This document shows positions 28,417-37,024 of a stretch of 64,000 nucleotides of DNA, piece after piece. How positions within the stretch are numbered: position 1 is the stretch's first letter; every line of letters begins with the position of its first letter. The notes under the pieces were generated by a model that had not been told where the DNA came from, did no database searches, and worked only from the letters and a program-made list of their open reading frames with translations. The translations under genes and the position numbers were made by a program. The DNA lies in assembly GCF_000333955.1 (NCBI RefSeq), contig NZ_CAPS01000026.1, positions 1 through 64,000 of the forward strand, read 5' to 3'. This stretch comes from Rhodococcus sp. AW25M09 (GTDB taxonomy: Bacteria > Actinomycetota > Actinomycetes > Mycobacteriales > Mycobacteriaceae).

Positions 28417-28688
28417 AGGACCTGACTTTCACCATCGGACACGAGGAACTGGTGATCCGCCAGCGATGGGAAGTTGCCAGCATCATCAACGACATTCTCA
28501 TCGCGGTCTGGTTCATCATCGGCAGCATCCTGTTCTTCCACGAGAGCACCACCGTGGCCGGTACGTGGTTGTTCCTCCTCGGCAGTATCGAACTGCTCAT
28601 CCGGCCGATGATCCGACTCGGCCGACGCGTGCACCTGACGAGAATCGGACGCAGCCAGTCGGCCCCGGACAGCGAGGCGGACTACTGA
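28413..28688 (+). CDS. YrhK-like two-helix membrane protein, coupled to the reverse transcriptase
   Basis: A 91-residue protein with a 25-residue N-terminal soluble part and two membrane helices (INDILIAVWFIIGSILFF and AGTWLFLLGSIELLIRPMI), ending in a basic-then-acidic tail. The pattern ESTTVAGTWLFLLGSxxLLIRPxIRLxRxVHLxRI matches the YrhK domain as I remember it. The ATG lies inside the RT stop (ATGA), which implies co-translation. Small two-helix proteins serve as toxic effectors in some retrons (for example Ec48), so a membrane-damaging effector is a reasonable inference. YrhK proteins also occur alone. Confidence 0.8.
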   Translation: MKDLTFTIGHEELVIRQRWEVASIINDILIAVWFIIGSILFFHESTTVAGTWLFLLGSIELLIRPMIRLGRRVHLTRIGRSQSAPDSEADY

Positions 28689-28879
28689 CCGCAGGCGGCC
28701 ATGGAGGTCTCGGGGAGTCTTTCGATGTCGGATCGGTCGATGACGGTCAAAAACGAACAATCAACCCGGCGATTCGGGGCTCATCGCCCGGCCCGTGGCG
28801 GGACGCGGGTAGGAAAGACACGTAGTTGCACCCTGTATGGCGGCTAGCGGAGGTCTCTGACCTGGCGCGACAACAAGAT

Positions 28880-28927
28880 GTTCATTTATGTTGACATCTG
28901 ATCGATGTGCGTTCATATTATGTCGAT
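28880..28927 (+). promoter_or_regulatory. promoter and DeoR-type direct-repeat operator of the galactose operon
   Basis: A consensus -35 TTGACA (28891-28896) and a TATTAT -10 (28916-28921, spacer 19) are overlapped by two direct repeats, GTTCATTTATGT (28880) and GTTCATATTATGT (28911), 31 bp apart. Binding of the DeoR-family protein here would occlude RNA polymerase. The upstream 191 bp (28689-28879) contain nothing recognisable. Confidence 0.6.
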
Positions 28928-28987
28928 GGATCGTGTGCGATGGACCGACTCCGCCGGCGTCAGTGCAGTGATTGCCGAAAGACGCTG

Positions 28988-29806
28988 ATGCTCGCCCATC
29001 AGCGTCAGCAGAAGATCCTCGACCAGGTGACGGCGGCGGGCGCGGTCAAGGTCGCCGATCTGGGAGCCGCACTGTCGGTGTCGGACATGACCGTTCGACG
29101 CGATGTCAACGAGCTGGTTGCCCGCGGCCTGGTCGAGCGGGTGCACGGCGGCGTGACGCTGCCGCGATCGGCGAGTGTGTTCGAGCCGGGCTTCTCCGCC
29201 AAGTCCGAACTGGATCGAGATGCCAAGGCCGCCATCGCCCGGGCCGCAGCGCGGTTCGTCCGGCCGGGGACCTCTATCGGTATCTCCGGTGGCACCACCA
29301 CGCACGCTCTCGTACGCGAATTGCTCGACATTCCGGACATCACCGTCGTCACCAATTCACTTCCCGTTGCCGAGGTCTTCCACGTCGGCGGCCGGACCGA
29401 TCAGACCGTGTTGCTCACCGGTGGGCAGCGCACTCCCTCCGACGCGCTGGTCGGGCCGCTCACGGTCGGTGCAGTGCAGAGCGTCCACCTGGACATGCTG
29501 TTCCTCGGAACACACGGGGTGGACATCGAATGCGGCCTCACCTGTCCCAATCTCATGGAGGCGCAGACCAATCAGGCCCTGGCCGCCTCATCCAGGCGTG
29601 TCATCGTGCTCGCCGATCACACCAAGTGGGGTGTCCGTGCCCTTGCCAAGACCATTCCGCTTTCGCAGGTCGACGTGTTCGTCACCGATGCCGGGCTCGA
29701 CCCCGGGGTTCAGGACGCGTTGTCCGAGCTGGTCGACGACGTGGTGATCGCGGGAGAACATTGCACCGAGACGAACGAGGAACGAGCACTCGATGACCGC
29801 GCATGA
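28988..29806 (+). CDS. DeoR-family transcriptional regulator of the galactose operon
   Basis: A 272-residue sugar-sensing repressor. The start MLAHQRQQKIL is the standard DeoR N-terminus, followed by a helix-turn-helix (VSDMTVRRDVNELVARGLVERVHGGV) and a DeoRC ribose-isomerase-like sensor domain (ISGGTTTHAL, GTHGVDIECGLTCPN, LADHTKWG). The ATG at 28988 is preferred to 28907, which lies inside the promoter. It overlaps galT by 14 bp, so repressor and pathway enzymes are co-transcribed. The inducer is likely a phosphorylated galactose intermediate. Confidence 0.9.
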   Translation: MLAHQRQQKILDQVTAAGAVKVADLGAALSVSDMTVRRDVNELVARGLVERVHGGVTLPRSASVFEPGFSAKSELDRDAKAAIARAAARFVRPGTSIGISGGTTTHALVRELLDIPDITVVTNSLPVAEVFHVGGRTDQTVLLTGGQRTPSDALVGPLTVGAVQSVHLDMLFLGTHGVDIECGLTCPNLMEAQTNQALAASSRRVIVLADHTKWGVRALAKTIPLSQVDVFVTDAGLDPGVQDALSELVDDVVIAGEHCTETNEERALDDRA

Positions 29807-30938
29807 CGCCACGACGCACGCGATGCGCACCACGTCGACCACTCTGGCCGACGGCCGTGAGCTGATCTACTACGACGACACCGAGCCCTACGTCTCCGGT
29901 GGCGCCACCCGAGAATTGATCGATACGCGGCCACTGTCGCCGGCACAGTCGCAGTCACAGATGCGATTCGACGTTCTCACCGGTGAATGGATCGTCATCG
30001 CCGCGCAGCGAATGGACCGTACGTTCCTGCCGCCGGCCGATGCGTCGCCGCTGGCACCGAGCCGTCCGGGCCGTCCGCCCACCGAGATTCCGGCGTCGGA
30101 CTACGACGTGGTGGTATTCGAGAACCGATTCCCGTCGCTGGCCGAAACCGCAGCGCAACAGCATCTTCCGGCCGAGGTGGACGGAGAGCCGTTGTGGCCG
30201 CTGGCCCCCGGCACCGGCCGATGCGAGGTGATCTGTTTCGCGAGCGATCCCGACGCTTCATTCGTCTCGCTCGAGCTCTCCCGAGTGCGGACCATCATCG
30301 ACGTCTGGGCCGATCGCACCTCGGCCCTCTCGGCGATTCCCGGGGTGCAGCAGGTCTTCTGCTTCGAGAATCGTGGCAAGGAAATCGGTGTCACACTGAC
30401 GCACCCGCACGGACAGATCTACGCGTACCCGTACCTCCCGCCCCGCTCCGACGCACTGATACGCCAGTCTCGCAAGCATTTCGAGCGAACGGGTCGAGTT
30501 CTGCTGGCCGATGTACTCGCTGCCGAGCTGCGCTCGGGTCGGCGCATCGTGGTGGACGCCGAGCACTGGGTCGCCTACGTCCCGGCGGCCTCGCGTTGGC
30601 CGGTCGAGGTTCACCTCGCTCCGCGTCGCGACGTCGCGGACCTCGCCGAACTCAACGGTGCCGAGCGGGACGAATTGGCCGGGGTCTATCGGAACCTGTT
30701 GCGAGGCGTCGACGCGTTCTTCGAGGGCGTCGACGAGGTGCCGTACATCTCGGCGTGGCACCAGGCTCCCGTGGGAGTCGACCGCTCACTGGGACGGCTG
30801 CACCTGCAACTGTTTTCGATGATGCGTTCCCCGGGCCGAATGAAATTTCTGGCCGGATCCGAATCGGCCATGGGCGCGTGGGTCAACGACACCACCCCTG
30901 AGCGGATTGCCGACAGGCTGCGCGAGGTGCTCGGATGA
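29793..30938 (+). CDS. galT: galactose-1-phosphate uridylyltransferase
   Basis: A 381-residue GalT of the Leloir pathway: it swaps the UMP group between UDP-glucose and galactose-1-phosphate. The catalytic HIT-like motif HPHGQIY is near residue 208 (ENRGKEIGVTLTHPHGQ). Metal-binding and C-terminal residues are in HLAPRRDVADLAEL and ISAWHQAP. Coupled to galK by an ATGA overlap. An in-frame ATG 10 codons later is an alternative start. Confidence 0.95.
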   Translation: MTAHDATTHAMRTTSTTLADGRELIYYDDTEPYVSGGATRELIDTRPLSPAQSQSQMRFDVLTGEWIVIAAQRMDRTFLPPADASPLAPSRPGRPPTEIPASDYDVVVFENRFPSLAETAAQQHLPAEVDGEPLWPLAPGTGRCEVICFASDPDASFVSLELSRVRTIIDVWADRTSALSAIPGVQQVFCFENRGKEIGVTLTHPHGQIYAYPYLPPRSDALIRQSRKHFERTGRVLLADVLAAELRSGRRIVVDAEHWVAYVPAASRWPVEVHLAPRRDVADLAELNGAERDELAGVYRNLLRGVDAFFEGVDEVPYISAWHQAPVGVDRSLGRLHLQLFSMMRSPGRMKFLAGSESAMGAWVNDTTPERIADRLREVLG

Positions 30939-32101
30939 ACTGGCTCGACGTAGTGGCCGAGGAGGATCTCGCCGACGGTGCCGCGGCGCTGTTTCGCGCC
31001 GCATTCGGCGGTGAACCGGGCGGCGTCTGGATCGCACCGGGTCGGGTCAATCTGATCGGTGAACACATCGATTACGCAGGCGGACCGGTGTTGCCGTTCG
31101 CACTGCCGTACGCCACGGCAGTTGCTGTACGCCGACGCGAGGACGCCATGATGCGGGCGGTATCCACGCACACGGACAATTCCTGGACCGGAGCGATCGA
31201 CGAGATCGGCCCGGGCACACCCTCGGGCTGGGCCGCATACGTGGCAGGCGTGGCCTGGGCGCTGCAGGAGTACGGGATCGGCGGAGTCGATGTTGCCGTG
31301 CATTCCTCGGTGCCGGTGGGTTCGGGGCTGTCGAGCTCGGCGGCCCTCGAGTGCTCGTTCGCCTTGGCGCTCAGCGAGTTGTTCGACCTGCAGGTGGAGC
31401 GAAAGGTGCTGATCGAGGCCAGTATTCGCGCCGAGAACGAGATCGCCGGTGCGTCGACGGGCGGAATGGATCAGAACATTGCGATGTCCGCGCAGGCGGG
31501 GCATGCGTTGCTGCTCGACTGCCTCGACGGTTCGACGCGTCAGATACCCCTCGATCTCGGCGCGTCTGGATCACGGCTTCTGGTGATCGATACCAACGCG
31601 CCGCATCGGCTGGTCGACGGCCAGTACGGGGCGCGTCGGGCCGCCCTGGACACTGCGTATGCGGCACTGGGGGTGACGACGCTGCGCGGATTGGACTCCG
31701 AGCAGGCCGTCTCGGGCCTCGACGACGACATCCTGATCGGCCGAGTTCGCCACGTCATCAGTGAGATTCGACGAGTCGAGCAGGCGGTGGAGATTCTCGA
31801 CCGCGGTGCCGCAGGCACGGAGCTCGGTGAGTTGATGACGGCGTCGCATGTGTCGTTGCGGGACGACTACGAGGTGAGCTCGCCGGAATTGGACAGCGCG
31901 GTCGACGCGGCGCTGCGAGCGGGTGCGTACGGCGCGCGGATGACCGGCGGAGGATTCGGCGGATCTGCCATTGCGCTGGTGCCGTCGGATCTGATCCAGG
32001 CCGCAGCAGCTGAAATCTCCTCCAGTGCCGCACGATCCGGACTCCCGGAACCCACGTTTCTCTCCGCTGAGCCCGCCGGCTCAGCGCATCGATTCTTCTG
32101 A
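30935..32101 (+). CDS. galK: galactokinase
   Basis: A 388-residue GHMP kinase that phosphorylates galactose with ATP. Signatures: PGRVNLIGEHIDYAGG (galactokinase N-terminal motif, residues 30-45), the ATP-binding VPVGSGLSSSAALE (near 127), and the C-terminal MTGGGFGGSAIAL. Overlaps galT by 4 bp and ends the operon. No galE or transporter gene is in the window. Confidence 0.96.
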   Translation: MNWLDVVAEEDLADGAAALFRAAFGGEPGGVWIAPGRVNLIGEHIDYAGGPVLPFALPYATAVAVRRREDAMMRAVSTHTDNSWTGAIDEIGPGTPSGWAAYVAGVAWALQEYGIGGVDVAVHSSVPVGSGLSSSAALECSFALALSELFDLQVERKVLIEASIRAENEIAGASTGGMDQNIAMSAQAGHALLLDCLDGSTRQIPLDLGASGSRLLVIDTNAPHRLVDGQYGARRAALDTAYAALGVTTLRGLDSEQAVSGLDDDILIGRVRHVISEIRRVEQAVEILDRGAAGTELGELMTASHVSLRDDYEVSSPELDSAVDAALRAGAYGARMTGGGFGGSAIALVPSDLIQAAAAEISSSAARSGLPEPTFLSAEPAGSAHRFF

Positions 32102-32199
32102 CCCACGGCAAGAAGGACTCCCACGGCGCAGATCACGTACGAAGGAGCCAACAGGCTCGACTCGGGAGCTGACGTCGCGCCGTCGGCCCTGTATCAGCG

Positions 32200-32850
32200 T
32201 CAGCTACGGACCTGGGAGGCAGCGAACTGAGCACCTTCGGTGGTGGAGCCGTTCGTTCCGTACCGAAGGTGTGCGAAAGTACTGAAGCCGCCGATCTGGC
32301 ATACCGGATCGCCGAAGTTGCAGAAGCTGGTGGCACGTGAACCGTATGTGCTGCTGGCGGTTTCGATCTTCCGTCCGAACAGGCCGAGTGGGTTGCCGAA
32401 TACCACAACTGCCTCGACCCGAGAGGCTATCGCGGCAGGGATGATGGCACCGGAGAAACTGCTGGGGGTGTTCAGACCGACGGCGTTCGTGACGACGGTG
32501 GCCCCTTGCGAGTAGCCCGCGATCACGAACGTCGTCGACGGGCACGACGCTGCGACGGATGTCAGGTGGGAGACCAGGTCACGTGATCCAGGGCCGGCGC
32601 TGGCCTGCGTGAAGTCGGCCGCGTAGTTCACCGCGTACGTGCTGACCGAGCGGTCCGACAGTTCGGACTTCAACGAACTTACGAACGGTGTTCCGGTGAT
32701 ACCCAAACCTGGTAATTCGCCCGTTCCGCGAGCGAACGACACATCGACGTCCGAACACGAGGCTGCGTTCGCGACGCCGGACGGCTGTGCCACGAAGAAC
32801 GCGGAAACGGCCAGCGCGGCAACTGTGCAAGAGGCCGAACGTCGGTTCAT
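32200..32850 (-). CDS. secreted cutinase-family esterase
   Basis: A 216-residue exported alpha/beta hydrolase. The Sec signal peptide ends near ANAA (about residue 28). The nucleophile motif is GYSQG, with the Asp in NFGDPVCQ and the His in FAHLRYG, and two disulfides are likely from the Cys spacing. Mycolate actinomycetes carry several such Culp-type esterases or lipases with lipid-ester activity. ATG at 32850 with AGGAG 8 nt upstream. Monocistronic, divergent from another secreted-protein gene. Confidence 0.92.
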   Translation of the reverse strand: MNRRSASCTVAALAVSAFFVAQPSGVANAASCSDVDVSFARGTGELPGLGITGTPFVSSLKSELSDRSVSTYAVNYAADFTQASAGPGSRDLVSHLTSVAASCPSTTFVIAGYSQGATVVTNAVGLNTPSSFSGAIIPAAIASRVEAVVVFGNPLGLFGRKIETASSTYGSRATSFCNFGDPVCQIGGFSTFAHLRYGTNGSTTEGAQFAASQVRS

Positions 32851-33069
32851 GGAAGTACTCCTGGGTCGGTTGTCAGCGGTCGTCGAACCATAGCTGCGTA
32901 AGCCGACCGAGCGCAGCACCTCGAATGAGGACACATCGAATTGCGGTGGAAGGCTCCGCCCGATGATACGCACCAAGCCTGGTTTCTCAACATCTGTTGC
33001 GTTACTCTCCTCGGCGGGGCCGAGTCCGATCTGCACCAATTGCGGATACAAACTTTCCGGGGGATACAA

Positions 33070-34194
33070 GTGGCGAATCAGTGGTTGCGTGGAATTGCGG
33101 TATCGGTTGTGGCGGTCGCGTTGTGTCCGATTGCGACGGCCTCGGCGCAGCCCGCGCCGAGCCCGGCACCGGCCACGATCATGGGATCCATCGACGACGG
33201 ACCGGGCAGCTTCAGTGTCTACCGCACCGTCGACAGCGGGCAGCGACCCACCGCAGCAGACAATGCCGCGTGCGGCGACTACTTCGGTTCACCGCGTTCG
33301 TTGACCGTGGTCGAGCGTCTCGACGCGCGAATGTACACCTTCGCCAACGATCCCTCGACGGGTTTCCTCAGCGATCCGACCGCGCAGAACGTCGGGCCCA
33401 TCTACGTCTGCGACGGCCCGACAATCGACGGCCAGGCCTTCCTCGACCAATGGGGCGTGCTCACTGCCCCTGGCCTGGGCAGACTCTCGATGAACGGGCC
33501 CTGTGGACTCGAATTCATGATCGGTTCGCCCGGACGGGCTGCGGTCGATTGTGTTCTGCGGGTGAACCCCAATGATTCCGGCGTCACCGACGGGGTCGCC
33601 ACCAGCAACTCGGTCGCGAACCCGCTTCGCCTGCCGGACGGCCGCACCGGTTCGCTGTGGACTCTGTACACCCTGGGGGAGGGAACCGCTCCGGTGGCAG
33701 AGCCCGTTGCGGGCACTCCCCAGCCGACCGGTTCGGTGAAGTACAGCGTCGGTCGCGAGGTCAATTCTGTCTCGGCGGGCTCCACCGCCGTATGCCCGGG
33801 TGGACTGCGCACCACGGAGATCCATTCGATCTCGGTGGATCCCGCCACCGGCGCCGCGTCGACCGAGCCGTCCCAGGACATCGCCGCAACGGCGTCGATC
33901 TGCTACCAGAACCCGTCGTCCCCGGACTTCGGTGCGTCGCTGAGCATCACGAGCTTCGGCGTTACACCCGCACTCACGGCCACGTCCACCGGGCAATGCC
34001 GACGGACCGATCTGGCCGTCGAGCCGGGCACCGTGCAGCAGTCCTGCGGCTTCACCCTGCCGCCGCAGCCGGGTCGCGGGCTGACCGGTGGACAGGTGAC
34101 GCTCAACGGCCTCGTTCCGACGAACGACGCAGCAGGATCGGCCAATTCGGCGATCTGGACCACGTCCTTCCTCGGCTCCATCACGCCTCGATGA
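33070..34194 (+). CDS. secreted hypothetical protein
   Basis: A 374-residue exported protein: a signal peptide (VANQWLRGIAVSVVAVALCPIATASAQ) precedes a Pro-rich linker, then a Cys-containing beta-rich domain of unknown type. GTG at 33070 with GGGGGA 5 nt before it. No domain recognised. Coupled (ATGA) to a secreted beta-propeller gene, so the two products probably act together outside the cell. Confidence 0.75.
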   Translation: MANQWLRGIAVSVVAVALCPIATASAQPAPSPAPATIMGSIDDGPGSFSVYRTVDSGQRPTAADNAACGDYFGSPRSLTVVERLDARMYTFANDPSTGFLSDPTAQNVGPIYVCDGPTIDGQAFLDQWGVLTAPGLGRLSMNGPCGLEFMIGSPGRAAVDCVLRVNPNDSGVTDGVATSNSVANPLRLPDGRTGSLWTLYTLGEGTAPVAEPVAGTPQPTGSVKYSVGREVNSVSAGSTAVCPGGLRTTEIHSISVDPATGAASTEPSQDIAATASICYQNPSSPDFGASLSITSFGVTPALTATSTGQCRRTDLAVEPGTVQQSCGFTLPPQPGRGLTGGQVTLNGLVPTNDAAGSANSAIWTTSFLGSITPR

Positions 34195-35294
34195 TCGGAC
34201 GTCGGACCGGGGTTCTCGTTCTGGCGTCGATCGCAAGTTGGATCTCGCTCGGGGTGGTGACCGCGCCCGATGCAGCGCCCGAACCGCTCGCGGTGGACGG
34301 ATCTCTGGGATACGGGCAAACCCGGGATATCGCCGTCACACCGCTGCCTGGTCAGCCGGAGGGAATGGCCGTCGATCCTGTGGACGGCAGCATCTGGTCG
34401 GGATCGAACCGGCCCAATTCCTCTGCAGAGCTCTGGCATTGGGATTCCGACGGCAGGCTGATCCAGACGTACTCGTTGATGGATCACGAACCTTCGGAGC
34501 ACGGTGTCAACGGGATCACTCTCGACGGGGACGGTCGGGTGTACGCCCTCGACTACTCGGGTGCGCGGGCAGTGAGAATCGATCCGCACTCCGGCGAACA
34601 AACGGTGTATGCCACGTTCGCCGATCTCCCGAGCTGTGCTGCAACTCCGGGCGAGCCGTGTGAACCGTCGCCTCTCGATCGACCCGCCTGGCCGAATTGG
34701 GCGACCTTCGCCCCCGACGGAACCATGTACGTCAGCGACCTGAACCAAGCCACCATCTGGAAGGTACCGGCCGGTGGCGGTGCAGCCGAAATCTGGTATC
34801 AGAATTCAGATTTCGCGTCGGTCTACAGCGTCAACGGCATGCAGTTCGACGTCGCGGGCCGGCTGAACTTCGTGGTGACCGTGTCGCTCACCCCGGACAT
34901 CAGCTCGTTCGGGCGTGGCGTCGTCTACCGAATCCCATTCGGTCCCAACGGTTCGCCCGGCCAGCTGGAGCGGGTAGCCGTCGTTGCGCAGGGCGACGGG
35001 CTGGCCATCGGTTCCAGCGGGCGCATCTATCTGCCGATCTCGAACCCCTTCATCAACTCGATTCAGGTGGTCGACCCGAACACGGGGTCGATGGTGGCCG
35101 AGCTACCGGCCGTGGTGGATCGCGTCACCCGCTCCATCCCGTACTCGACGCCGGCGTCGGTCGCGTTTCGCGGAACCTCGTTGATCGTCTCCAACCACGG
35201 ACTCCTTGCCATCGACCCGCGTCAATGGGCGATCCTGGAACTCGGGGTGGGAGAGACCGGACTGCCGCTGAACTACCCGAAGGGCCTGGTCTGA
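34191..35294 (+). CDS. secreted SMP-30/NHL-like beta-propeller protein
   Basis: A 367-residue exported protein with an N-terminal signal (VLVLASIASWISLGVVTAPDAA) and a six-bladed propeller pattern typical of SMP-30/gluconolactonase-like or NHL proteins (PEGMAVDPVDGSIWSGS, GVNGITLDGDGRVYALD, NWATFAPDGTMYVSDLNQATIWKVPAGGG). Start is in the ATGA overlap with the upstream secreted protein. May be an enzyme (lactonase-like) or a binding scaffold; metal-ligand residues were not verified. Confidence 0.75.
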   Translation: MIGRRTGVLVLASIASWISLGVVTAPDAAPEPLAVDGSLGYGQTRDIAVTPLPGQPEGMAVDPVDGSIWSGSNRPNSSAELWHWDSDGRLIQTYSLMDHEPSEHGVNGITLDGDGRVYALDYSGARAVRIDPHSGEQTVYATFADLPSCAATPGEPCEPSPLDRPAWPNWATFAPDGTMYVSDLNQATIWKVPAGGGAAEIWYQNSDFASVYSVNGMQFDVAGRLNFVVTVSLTPDISSFGRGVVYRIPFGPNGSPGQLERVAVVAQGDGLAIGSSGRIYLPISNPFINSIQVVDPNTGSMVAELPAVVDRVTRSIPYSTPASVAFRGTSLIVSNHGLLAIDPRQWAILELGVGETGLPLNYPKGLV

Positions 35295-35356
35295 GGGCCT
35301 TCGGCGGGTCGCTGGAGAAGGGCGTCTCGAATGCCGCGAAGTGTTACCGTCGCCCG

Positions 35357-36739
35357 GTGAATCTCACTCGTAGCGAGCGCTGGAAGCTGAGTGCTCTTGG
35401 TCTGGCTATGGTTGTCGGTGCTGTGTTCATCGCTGTTCGGGTCGCGACGCACGAGCCGGAGACAGTGGACGCTGGACAGTCGGAATCGGTTGTCGAATCG
35501 TCACTGGATTCGCCTCCGGAGCTTGCGTGGGCTGCCGACGTGCGGACGTTGACCGACAACGAAGGCGATGTGCTGTTGTCGATGCCGTACCTGCTCGGTC
35601 AGTACTACGGGTACGGCGGATTCCTCAGCGGCGACGACGTGATGATCGGAGCCACCGGGTACCCGCTTCCCACTTCGGATCCGTCGAGCGGCGCGGAAGT
35701 CGGGGCGGTCACTCTCGTTGGTGTGAACCCCGATAGCGGTGCGCCGCTCTGGAAGACGCCCATCGGTCGAGTGAGTCAGTGTGCGCCCGAACTCGAATCG
35801 GTGTTGCTCGCGTGCTGGGGTGATCGACGCGTCGTGTCCATCGACACGTCCGACGGGGCGCTGGTCGCGGACGTCGGAACGGATTTCGATGTGAACGGCG
35901 CGCGGATCGTGAACGAGACCGTCTTCGTCTCCGGCGATCTGGACGGAACACCTGTGCTGACCAAGGGCACTCCGACTGCCATCGAATCCGACTTCCGTCG
36001 AACATTCGAGGGGTCCGCCGACTTCTCCTCGGTGTACGTCACGCCGGACCAGAAGTCGGTGATGCTGACCCACCGGGGCGACGGGACGCCGCAATACATC
36101 TACACGGTCTTCGATCTCGACTCCGGCAAAAAGAGATTCACCTACGAGGGCGATTCGGTTCGGAGCGTAGGCGACGGCTTGTGGCTGTCGAGCATCGGCA
36201 GCGAATCCGGCACTGTCGGAACCCAAAACCTGTTGGCAGCAGACGGTTCCATCATTCGGGCGATTCCTCGGCCGTCGTACGGTGCCTCGATGTACCCGAG
36301 TACCTCGGCGAAGACCCTGTCCATGTTCCTCGGTGACGGTGCCTACGATCCCAATACCGGCAACGAGCTCTGGCGCAATCCGGCCATGGTTGGATCCGAA
36401 GTCAGCGGGCCGCAATCGGCCCTGGTGGCGGTGGTCGGACGCATCGTGATCGTCGCCGACCCTGAGGCAAAGACGTTGACCGGCCTCGACATCGAGTCGG
36501 GTCGTGAGCAGTGGACAACACCGTGGGAGGACGCCTACTGGGTGAGAAACGGCCTCACCGACGGTGAGAATTTCGTCTTCGGCGACTATCGGGGAGCACA
36601 CTCGATCGATGCGAGAACCGGCGAAATCGGTTGGTCCATACCGCAACCCGAAGGCGTCGATCCTCGAATCATGGTTGTGTCCTCGGCTGCGGGACACATG
36701 ACGCGGTCCTGGGGCGATCAATTCACCGTGTACCGCTGA
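35357..36739 (+). CDS. membrane-anchored PQQ-like beta-propeller protein
   Basis: A 460-residue protein with a single N-terminal helix (LSALGLAMVVGAVFIAV) and an exported PQQ-type propeller; blades show APLWKTPIG, NELWRNP and REQWTTPWED repeats. GTG at 35357 is the first start that gives a normal signal anchor; no clear ribosome-binding site is visible. It follows the secreted NHL-type gene by 62 bp and may share its transcript. Function unknown; similar in style to the lipoproteins at 23497 and 61484. Confidence 0.75.
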   Translation: MNLTRSERWKLSALGLAMVVGAVFIAVRVATHEPETVDAGQSESVVESSLDSPPELAWAADVRTLTDNEGDVLLSMPYLLGQYYGYGGFLSGDDVMIGATGYPLPTSDPSSGAEVGAVTLVGVNPDSGAPLWKTPIGRVSQCAPELESVLLACWGDRRVVSIDTSDGALVADVGTDFDVNGARIVNETVFVSGDLDGTPVLTKGTPTAIESDFRRTFEGSADFSSVYVTPDQKSVMLTHRGDGTPQYIYTVFDLDSGKKRFTYEGDSVRSVGDGLWLSSIGSESGTVGTQNLLAADGSIIRAIPRPSYGASMYPSTSAKTLSMFLGDGAYDPNTGNELWRNPAMVGSEVSGPQSALVAVVGRIVIVADPEAKTLTGLDIESGREQWTTPWEDAYWVRNGLTDGENFVFGDYRGAHSIDARTGEIGWSIPQPEGVDPRIMVVSSAAGHMTRSWGDQFTVYR

Positions 36740-36817
36740 CGACACGCATATTTCGGCCTCGGACTTGGATTCCATCCTCCCGTAGCCGTCGGTAATCAGA
36801 AACGGAGGCGGAAATAG

Positions 36818-36973
36818 GTGAGTGCTCACTCGGGACTGGCCATCCCCTCGGTGGATATGCGAGACGCCTGGCTGGAAGCTCACGCCGAATGGGGTCCGGG
36901 GTTGCACGAGGACGGATTAGGGTTGACGGCCGTCGAAGGGTTGGCAGTCGGGTATTGGATCGAGCTGCCATGA
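36818..36973 (+). pseudogene. N-terminal fragment of a GNAT-type acetyltransferase
   Basis: A 51-residue frame with a GTG start and GGAGG 8 nt upstream. The stretch DMRDAWLEAHAEWGPGLHEDGLGL resembles the N-terminus of an actinobacterial GNAT acetyltransferase subgroup, but the acetyl-CoA-binding core is absent. The frame ends just before the merR promoter. It looks like a remnant left after loss of the rest of the gene; a genuine micro-protein is less likely. The assignment rests on memory of the family only. Confidence 0.35.
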
Positions 36974-36983
36974 TTTCGTTCGC

Positions 36984-37013
36984 TTGACCCTCACACAGTG
37001 TGAGACGGAATTC
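36984..37013 (+). promoter_or_regulatory. MerR-type promoter with palindrome in the spacer
   Basis: TTGACC (-35, 36984-36989) is followed by a perfect 15-bp palindrome CTCACACAGTGTGAG (36990-37004) and then GAATTC (37008-37013) as a possible -10, giving an 18-nt spacer. An operator inside a lengthened spacer is the hallmark of MerR-activated promoters. It lies 12-41 bp before the MerR gene, so autoregulation is expected. Confidence 0.6.
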
Positions 37014-37024
37014 TCGGAGGTGTC

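Noticed and set aside
33657-34190. Upstream extension of the secreted NHL-type protein
   Set aside because: The longer frame would run through the preceding secreted-protein gene and hide the signal peptide; the ATGA-coupled start at 34191 is better.
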